Origin: an uncultured Sediminicola sp.
GTDB lineage: Bacteria; Bacteroidota; Bacteroidia; Flavobacteriales; Flavobacteriaceae
NCBI GenBank assembly: GCA_938039345.1
Contig: CALHVB010000010.1
Location: 1 to 9,075, forward strand
Direction: 5' to 3'
Length of the DNA: 9,075 nucleotides
Part shown: in pieces, positions 1 to 9,075 of the stretch
How positions within the stretch are numbered: the stretch's first letter is position 1
Layout of the letters: each line of letters starts with the position of its first letter
Notes under the pieces: generated by a model
Databases searched by the model: none
Told to the model about the DNA's origin: nothing
The model's input: only the letters and a program-made list of their open reading frames with translations
Program-made: the position numbers and the translations under genes

Positions 1-3000
1 TTAATGGTTAGTTTTTTTGTAGTACTTTCTGCTACCCTACCTACTATTTTAGCATCAACATTAAAACTTTTACTTATAGTTATAATATCTTCTGCTATGG
101 CCTCATTTACATAAAACTCTAACCTATGCCCACAATTAAACACTTGGTACATTTCTTTCCAATCTGTTCCCGACTGTTCTTGTATTAATTTAAATAAAGG
201 TGGTATTGGAAACAAATTATCTTTTACAATATGCAAATTATCTACAAAATGTAAAATTTTAGTTTGTGCTCCTCCGCTACAATGTACCATCCCATGTATA
301 TCTGTAGAATTATACTTTTCTAACACTTTTTTTACAATAGGAGCATATGTTCTTGTTGGAGATAATACTAATTTACCAGCATCTATTGGAGACTGATCTA
401 CCTCATCTGTTAATTTTACATTCCCAGCATATACTAATTCTTCTGGTACTGCTTGGTCGTAACTTTCTGGATATTTTTCTGATAAATATTTTGAAAAAAC
501 ATCGTGTCTAGCAGAGGTAAGTCCGTTACTTCCCATTCCACCATTATACTCCGTTTCATAGCTTGCTTGTCCAAAAGATTCTAAGCCTACAATTACATCT
601 CCAGGCTTTATATTAGCGTTATCTATAACGTCTTTTCTTTTTAATCTTGCTGTTACTGTAGAGTCTACAATAATAGTTCTTACTAAATCTCCTACATCTG
701 CCGTTTCACCACCAGTAGAATGTATTACAATTCCATGATTTTTTAAATCGGCAATAATTTCTTCTGATCCGTTAATAATAGCCGAAAGTACTTCTCCGGG
801 AATTACGTTTTTATTACGCCCTATAGTAGAAGACAACATAATATTATCTGTAGCGCCTACACAAATTAAATCATCTATATTCATGATTAAAGCATCTTGC
901 GCAATACCTTTCCATACAGAAATATCTCCTGTTTCTTTCCAATACATATAGGCTAAAGACGATTTTGTACCTGCACCATCTGCATGCATTACCAAGCAAT
1001 AGTCCTCATCATTTGTTAAATAATCTGGCACAATTTTACAGAATGCCTTAGGGAATAAGCCTTTATCTATATTTTTTATGGCATTATGCACATCTTCTTT
1101 AGATGCAGAAACTCCTCTTTGATTGTAACGTTCGCTATTAGATGAACTCATTTTATTTAGTTTGAGGCAAAAATAAGTGAATCCATAAAAAAAGCCCACA
1201 AAATGTGAGCTTTAAATTTAAAATAGATTTCTATTCTTATTTTACAAATAATAATTCTCTATATTTTGTTAATGGCCATAATTGATCATCTACTAGCAAC
1301 TCTAACTTATCGCAGCGGTAACGTATATCGTTAAAAAACGGTTTTACATTATCGCAATAAGCAAAGGCTTTCTTCTCTGTATTTTTTAAAACATTGGCTC
1401 TTTTACGAGCTTCTATCATTAAATCTGTTTTCTTTTTTATTTCATTTATATGCTCTCCTATTTGTTCTATAATGGCTAATTGACCATCTGTGATAGTTTT
1501 ATGAGCCGCCCCATATATTTCTTTAATACCTAATACATTTTTTATTAGCCTGTTTTGGTATTCTATAGCTGTAGGTATAATATGGTTATACATTAATTGC
1601 CCTAAAACTCTACCTTCTATTTGTATTCTAAAAATATAATCTTCTAATTCTACATCTTTACGAGCCTTTATTTCTACTTCGCTCATTACCTTCATTGTCT
1701 TAAAAAGTGCTAAACTTTCTTTAGACGTAAGTACTTTTAATGCTTCTGGCGTTGTTTTATTATTACTTAATTTTCGTCTTTGAGCTTCTTTCTCCCACTC
1801 CTCACTATAACCATCACCATCAAAACGAATTCTTTTAGATGTTTTTATATACTCTCTTAAAACATTAAAAACAGCCTCATCCTTTTTTAAATTCTTTTTA
1901 TCTACTAAAACATCAACTTCCTTCTTAAAATCTTTAAGTTGTTTTGCAACTATGGTATTTAAAATTGTCATTGGTTTGGCACAGTTAGTTTTAGACCCCA
2001 CACCACGCATTTCGAACTTATTTCCGGTAAAGGCAAAAGGAGATGTTCTATTCCTATCCGTATTATCTAATAATATTTCTGGTATTTTACCAACTACATT
2101 TAATTTTAAATCTGTTTTTTCTTTTGGTGATAATTTTCCTTGCGAAACACCTTCTAGCTCATCTAAAACAGCACTTAACTGATCTCCTATAAAAACAGAC
2201 ATTATTGCTGGTGGCGCCTCACTTGCTCCTAACCTATGGTCATTACTTGCCGATGCCGTAGACGAACGCAATAATTCTTGATAGGTATCTACCGCTTTTA
2301 TCGTATTTACAAAAAAGGTTAAAAATTGAAGGTTCTTCATGGGTGTTGAACCTGGACTTAATAAATTTACTCCCGTATCTGTGGCTAAAGACCAGTTACT
2401 ATGTTTCCCTGAACCATTAATACCGGCAAATGGTTTTTCATGAAAAAGCACTTTAAAATAATGCTTGTCTGCAATCTTCTCCATTACATCCATGAGCAAA
2501 AGATTATGATCTACTGCTAAATTTGCTTCTTCAAAAACCGGAGCTAGTTCAAACTGATTTGGAGCCACCTCGTTATGTCTGGTTTTTACAGGAATCCCTA
2601 TTTTAATACATTCCTTCTCCAAATCGCTCATAAAACTTAATACACGATTGGGTATTACTCCAAAGTAATGATCATCTAACTGTTGGCCTTTGGCAGGAAT
2701 ATGCCCAACCATAGTACGGCCTGTCATTATTATATCTGGTCGCGAATATGCTAATGCTTTATCTACCAAAAAATATTCTTGTTCCCATCCTAAGGTAGCA
2801 TGTACTTTAGACACATTTTTATCAAAATATTTAGCTACGGCTGTAGCGGCCTCATCTACTGCATGTAATGCTCTTAAAAGCGGCGCTTTATTATCTAATG
2901 CCTCTCCTGTATACGCCACAAAAACAGTAGGTATACATAAAGTTGTTCCATATATAAATGCTGGAGAACTTGGGTCCCAAGCTGTGTAACCTCTGGCTTC

Positions 3001-6000
3001 AAAAGTATTACGAATACCACCACTAGGAAAACTAGAAGCATCTGGTTCTTGCTGTACTAATTGCCCGCCTCCAAACTTCTCTAAGGCCTTGCCATTTGGT
3101 AATAAATCAAAAAAAGCATCATGTTTTTCTGCTGTAGAACCTGTTAAAGGCTGAAACCAATGTGTGTAATGTGTAGTCCCTAAAGAAATAGCCCAAGCTT
3201 TCATTGCTTCTGCCACCTGATCCGCTATTTTTCTATCAATTTTACCCCCAGTAAATATGGCAGTTTTTACATGATCATAAGCATCTTTGGTAAGATACTG
3301 AAGCATTCTTTCTTCATTAAAAACATTAATTCCGAATATTTCTGAACGCCTTCCTTTCTCTTCTATGCTTATTAAACTACGTTTATGACTTTCCGTAATA
3401 GCATCAAATCGCATTTTGGACATAATTTTCTCCTTTTGGTAGTTTACAAAATTAATGATTTAATAATATAAACGTAAAAAACTTAATTTCTTTTAAATAA
3501 CCCTCAAAAAAACTAGGGTAAATAAATTTATAACTGATTTTTAATCATTTACCCCTATAAAAATTATGGTAAATACTCTAAAAAACATATTTTTGCTTGT
3601 CTTAAAAAATTAAAATTAACTACCAATATTATGAGCAAGATTAAATTAGAATACATTTGGCTGGATGGTTATGAGCCAACTGCGAACCTAAGAAGTAAAA
3701 CTAAAGTAGAAGAGCACGAAGATTTTAAAGGAACTTTAGAAGAGATAGGAAACTGGTCTTTTGACGGAAGTTCTACAAGACAAGCTGAAGGTGGTTCTTC
3801 TGACTGTCTTTTAAAGCCTGTTGCTATTTACCCAGATCCAGCACGTAGAGATGGTTACTTAGTTATGACTGAGGTTTTAAATGCTGATGGTACTCCACAC
3901 GTTTCTAACGGAAGAGCTACTATTGACGATGATGATAATGATTTCTGGTTTGGTTTTGAGCAAGAATACTTCTTATGGGATCCAGAAACTAACTTACCAT
4001 TAGGTTTCCCAAGAGACCAAACTCCTCAAGGACAGTTCTACTGTTCTGTAGGTGGTAAAAATGCTTTCGGAAGAGAGATTGTTGAAAAACATGCTGATTT
4101 ATGTATTGATACTGGTCTTAATTTTGAAGGAATTAATGCTGAAGTTGCTGCAGGACAATGGGAATTCCAATTATTTGCTAAAGGAGCTAAACTAGCTGGA
4201 GACGAAATCTGGATTGCACGTTACTTATTAGAGCGTTTAGTTGAAGATTACGGACTTTGCATTAACTGGCATCCAAAACCATTAGGTGCTACAGATTGGA
4301 ATGGTTCTGGTATGCACGCTAACTTCTCTAACGAAATTTTAAGAACATGTGGTTCTAAAGAAACTTACGAGAAAATATGTGAAGCATTTAGACCAGTTGT
4401 TAAAGAGCACATTGAAGTTTACGGTGCATATAACGACCAACGTTTAACTGGTGAGCACGAAACACAATCTATCAACGAATTCTCTTTTGGTATATCTGAT
4501 AGAGGTGCTTCAATCCGTATTCCTATTATTACTGTGGAAAAAGGTTGGAAAGGTTGGTTAGAAGATAGAAGACCAGCTTCTAACGGTGACCCATACAAAA
4601 TTGCAGGAAGAATTATAAAAACTGTTAAATCTGCAAAGGTTTAAGTTATAATAATTGTTGTTATATAAAAATCGCCTTTGAATGCATTCAAAGGCGATTT
4701 TTTATTTATGATATTATATTAGTCATTACTTATTCTACTCTTTTGCATAAACTTTTGCTAGCTATAATTAAGCATCGCTATGCGCTAAAAAACGACTTAA
4801 ATAAATAATTCTTGATTGTAATTCTCTATGCCTAAAATTTATCTTTTCACAAGAAAATAGCACTAAAATCTTAGCATATTAAACACTACGTAACTATAAA
4901 TTACGCAATAGTTAAGTACACAAAAGTAATATACCCTCCTAATAACAAGACTCCTTCTAGTTTGCTTAATTTCATTTTTCTTGGCAATAAAACTAAAGGT
5001 AGTACCAAGAAAGAAATACCTAACATCCAAAAAATATCATTGCTTAACAAGCCTTTGTCCATTGCTTTAATTGGATGAATAATTGATGTTATTCCTAAAA
5101 CTGCCAGTATATTAAAAATATTAGACCCTATTAAATTACCTAAAGAAATTGCTTTTTCTTTCTTCATTATAGCAATTATAGATGCCGCCAACTCGGGTAT
5201 ACTTGTACCTATAGAAATAACGGTTACCGCTATTATACGTTCACTTACATTAAAATAAGTTGCCATACCTACAGCTCCTTTAATAAGTAATTCTGAGCCT
5301 CCCCACAAAGCAACACCTCCAAAAATTAAAAATAAAGCAACTTTATATGTTGGCAGTAATTCTTCATTACCTACCTCATTTATTTCTTCAGTTTTTAATT
5401 TTTGTGAGCGCAATAAATATATTAAAAACACTATTAAGAAAGCTACCATTAAACCGCCTTCATAACGTTGTATTTCTCCATCAAAATAAATAAACACAAA
5501 AAATAATACAGATGCAATCATCATAACTGGCCAATCTGTCTTATAAAAAGTCTTCTCTACATCTATGGCTCCTAAAATTACTGTTATCCCTAATACCAAT
5601 CCTAAATTAGCAATATTAGAACCTACGACATTACCTAAGGCTAAATCTGGAAAACCATCTAATGCTGCATTTATACTTACTATAAGCTCTGGTGCCGATG
5701 TTGCAAAAGAAACCACCGTCATACCAATAACTACTTTAGATATATTTAACCTAAGTGATAAATCTACAGCTGCTTTTAAAAGCCAATCTCCACCAAATAT
5801 TAAAAGAACCAAACCCAAAACAATAAATAATATATCTAATCCCATATATTTTTTTTGGCAAATATAGAACAATAGAATAAACCTTTTTTGAGTATCATTT
5901 TTAAAGTTAATTATCAGTTAATTTTTTGAAAGAAAAAGATGAAAATAAGAAAAAAGAATATTTTTACAATGAAGAGCCCCTTGGAAATTAAAAGCAAGAC

Positions 6001-9000
6001 AAAAAATAGCCTTAAATAGTTACAAATTAGAACATTTAAAACACTTAAAAACTACAATAAACAACTAAAACAAAGGATTAAATAAAAATATTAAAACGTT
6101 TTACATTTATATACTTACAATACTGTATTCACTTGTATAGATTTAACTAAAAACGTTAGGAAGTAAGAAAAACAATTTTATATATTGATTGAATAATCGA
6201 TTATACAACAACAATTTACGAACCTTAAAAACACAAACTATGATTACACTTGCTAAAATTTTATTATTTTTAATACTATCCCTAATTACTGCGATAGTAT
6301 AAAGTAGAATCATATAGGCCTATATAAAAGCTTAAGATTGCCAATGGCCATCTTAAGCTTTCTACATATAATAAAAAGACTCGTTATATTTGTATAAATA
6401 GTTTAACAATGAAAAAAAGTATTTTCCGTTTTTTAGCAAAACTCAATAAAGTTATACTTCCTTCTTTTACAAAAAAACAAATAGACCTTTCTAAAGCCAC
6501 TAAATTACAAATGGCTATTATTGGTTGGCGTTATTACGTTACAACAAATGCATTAGATTAATAATGTAATAAAGATTTAACCTTATATTTTTCTAATTTA
6601 TCTTTTCCGTTAAGAAAATCTAGTTCTAGTAAAAAGTTACATTGTACTATTTCTCCTCCTAATGTTTCTATAAGCTTACAAACAGCACTTGCTGTTCCTC
6701 CTGTTGCTAAAACATCATCATGAATTAAAACTTTATCACCTTTTTTTATACTATCTGTATGTATTTCCAAAACATCTGTACCATATTCTAATGCATATGT
6801 TTCTTGTATCGTATCTGCGGGTAATTTTCCTGGTTTGCGTACAGGTACAAAACCAGCATTTAATTTAGAAGCTAATAGTGGTGCAAATATAAACCCCCTA
6901 CTTTCCATCCCTACAACTTTATCTATTTCTTTAGTATCTATTAAATTAAACAAAGCTTCGGTTGTATACTTTAAAGCTTCTGCATTTTTTAAAAGAGGCG
7001 TTATATCCTTAAAAACAATTCCTTCTTTAGGAAAGTCTTGTATATCTCTTATGTAGTCGTTTAAATTCATAGATGCAAATTAGCGAAAAAATGATAAAAA
7101 AGCTGCAATAACTCCCCTTCTTATTTAGCACCTATAGAAAGGCTTTAATTAATGAGACTGCAAAAAAAGAGCATTAAAATAATTAAACCCCTCTACGTTT
7201 CTTTTTTAGTAACAAAATACCGCCTTCAATTGTTTCAATTTCACAACAAAAACACCAATTTAACTACATATTAAAACTTATTTTAAGATAACTAACTTTC
7301 ACTTTAAAACAATATATGTTTATAAAATTGATGTCTATATTCAATTTAATCCTTTTTATTCTAAATATTTTTCTATATAAAAAGCCTTACATATATTGAA
7401 GAAAAGCTATTTAATAAAGCATTAAATAGTATAACTATTAAACCTATTATTATGTAAATACAATACCAAAAAATTAAACCATTCATCAACAATCATTATC
7501 AACTTTTAAAACCAACAATCTTATGTTTACATTTATTGGAATATTTATGATTCTTGTCGGAATCTCACTATTTATTATTAAGCCCTTTTTTAAAGAGTCT
7601 AAATTTTTAACCTGGTCTAACACCAAAACAAACCTGCAAATACTGTTAGTAGGATGCGTATTAAGTGTTATATCTGGAGTATTTTTCTACGCTGAACCTG
7701 GTACTGCCTACGCTGTACAATACCCCTGGGGAAGCCAGAAAGGAGTATTTCAACAAGGAATACAGACAAAAATGTGGGGTAGATTAATTCCTATACAATT
7801 TGAATTACCTATTAAGTATGTAATACCAAATAACGAAGGAGAACTTGGAGAGCAAAGTAAATATGCTAACGTAGACATGGCTAAATATTGGGCATTTAGC
7901 GATGCCGTAAAGGCTAGAATTGCTACTTCTGTAGTTATTAGTATTAACACTTCTGATGAGAACCAATTTTTATCGGTAGCAGATCGTAATAAAACAGAAA
8001 AAAACTTAATTAGATCTAGAATTATACCCAACATAGACCAATCTATTAAAAACACTTGTAAATTAATGGATGCTCAAGATTATATTTCTGGACAAGCTTC
8101 TGATTTTGACCGCTACTTTAAAGATCAATTAGAAAATGGCATGTATGTTCTTGAAGAGTATATAATGAACGAGCAAAAGGAAATTATTGGAGACAGTAGT
8201 GTTGTTAGAACCATTGTAAATAAAGAATCTAAGCAAAAACGTTTTAGAATTAAATATGTTAATGGAGAACCTGTTCGCGAAAAAGGAAACTCTATGATAT
8301 CTTACGGATTAACTGTTGTACAAGCAGTAGTTACTGAAATTGACTGGGAAGAAACTTTTGATAAACGATTACAGTTACAAAAAGAGGAAGTTGCACAAAC
8401 ACAATTGGAAAAACAACAGGCAGAACGCGAATTTTACAGGGCTCAAAAAGAGACTGCAAAAGGTGAAGCTGAAAAAGCTAAGGAGCGTGCTCGGTTAGAA
8501 AAGGAACAAATTCAGAAAACTATCGAAGCAGAAACCAAAGCTAAAGTTGCAGAGTACAATCTTATTGAAGAGCGCAAAAATTATGAGGTAGCACAATTTA
8601 AAGCAAAAACACAAAAGACCATGGCAGATGCACAATCTTACGAAAATGCTAAACTAGTTACCGCTGGGCTTACACCTCAAGAGCGTGCTGAATGGGATTA
8701 CAAAATCTCTGTTAACGTTGCTTCGCAACTAAAAGACCTAAGACTTCCTGAAATTTATATCCAGGGAGGAGACAAACAGACGAACAATAATAATTTGCTA
8801 GAGTCATTAATTGGTGCTGATCTTGCAAAGAAAATGATGTATAAAAAAACTAAATAAAAACACCTAAATAATTAAACCTCAATACACTATAAAAACTCCC
8901 AGAAGTATGTTCTATATTTCTGGGCTTTTTATTAGATTAGTTATTACAAAAACCACAAAACTTCTTTGCTTACCAATTAAAATATCCTATATTTGCACCC

Positions 9001-9075
9001 GCCTATAGAAAAATCATCATTTTTTAATAGGTTTACAAAAAGGCCTCGTGGCGCAACTGAATAGCGCATCTGATT

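Overview
This is an AT-rich window with ordinary chromosomal gene content, most likely from a member of the Flavobacteriaceae (phylum Bacteroidota). Three things point there. Most genes lack a Shine-Dalgarno sequence. Good matches to the Bacteroidota -7 promoter element TAnnTTTG sit just upstream of several start codons. The encoded proteins also fit, notably a type III glutamine synthetase and an AIR synthase of the longer Bacteroidota form. I see no insertion sequence, phage gene, CRISPR array or defence system.

Layout. (1) 1-1151, minus: purM (purine synthesis), running off the left edge. (2) 1237-3423, minus: type III glutamine synthetase (glnN), ending in a hairpin terminator that overlaps the likely purM promoter region. 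(3) 3424-3630: a 207-bp divergent control region with a -7 element facing each way and two copies of one inverted-repeat motif (half-sites about 20 bp apart). (4) 3631-4644, plus: a compact type II (eukaryote-like) glutamine synthetase, followed by a perfect 36-bp palindromic terminator. (5) 4901-5845, minus: a sodium/calcium-exchanger family membrane protein. (6) 5846-6408: a mostly non-coding stretch with a possible 20-residue hydrophobic peptide, several perfect palindromes and a strong hairpin. (7) 6409-6561, plus: a 50-residue basic protein whose stop codon overlaps that of the convergent apt gene (6558-7070, minus; adenine salvage). (8) 7071-7522: a 452-bp AT-rich non-coding stretch. (9) 7523-8857, plus: a membrane-anchored SPFH/Band 7 protein with a long charged coiled coil, then a terminator. 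(10) From 9042: the 5' part of a tRNA, probably tRNA-Arg, cut off just before the anticodon, with a near-consensus promoter upstream.

How the genes relate. The two unrelated glutamine synthetases are transcribed divergently from one shared control region, so ammonium assimilation is the clearest theme. PurM and Apt both feed purine nucleotide pools, and de novo purine synthesis consumes glutamine, but that link is general metabolism rather than a demonstrated operon. The exchanger and SPFH genes look like independent single-gene units. The observations most worth following up are the duplicated operator-like motif between the glutamine synthetases and the two very small genes near 6.2-6.6 kb.
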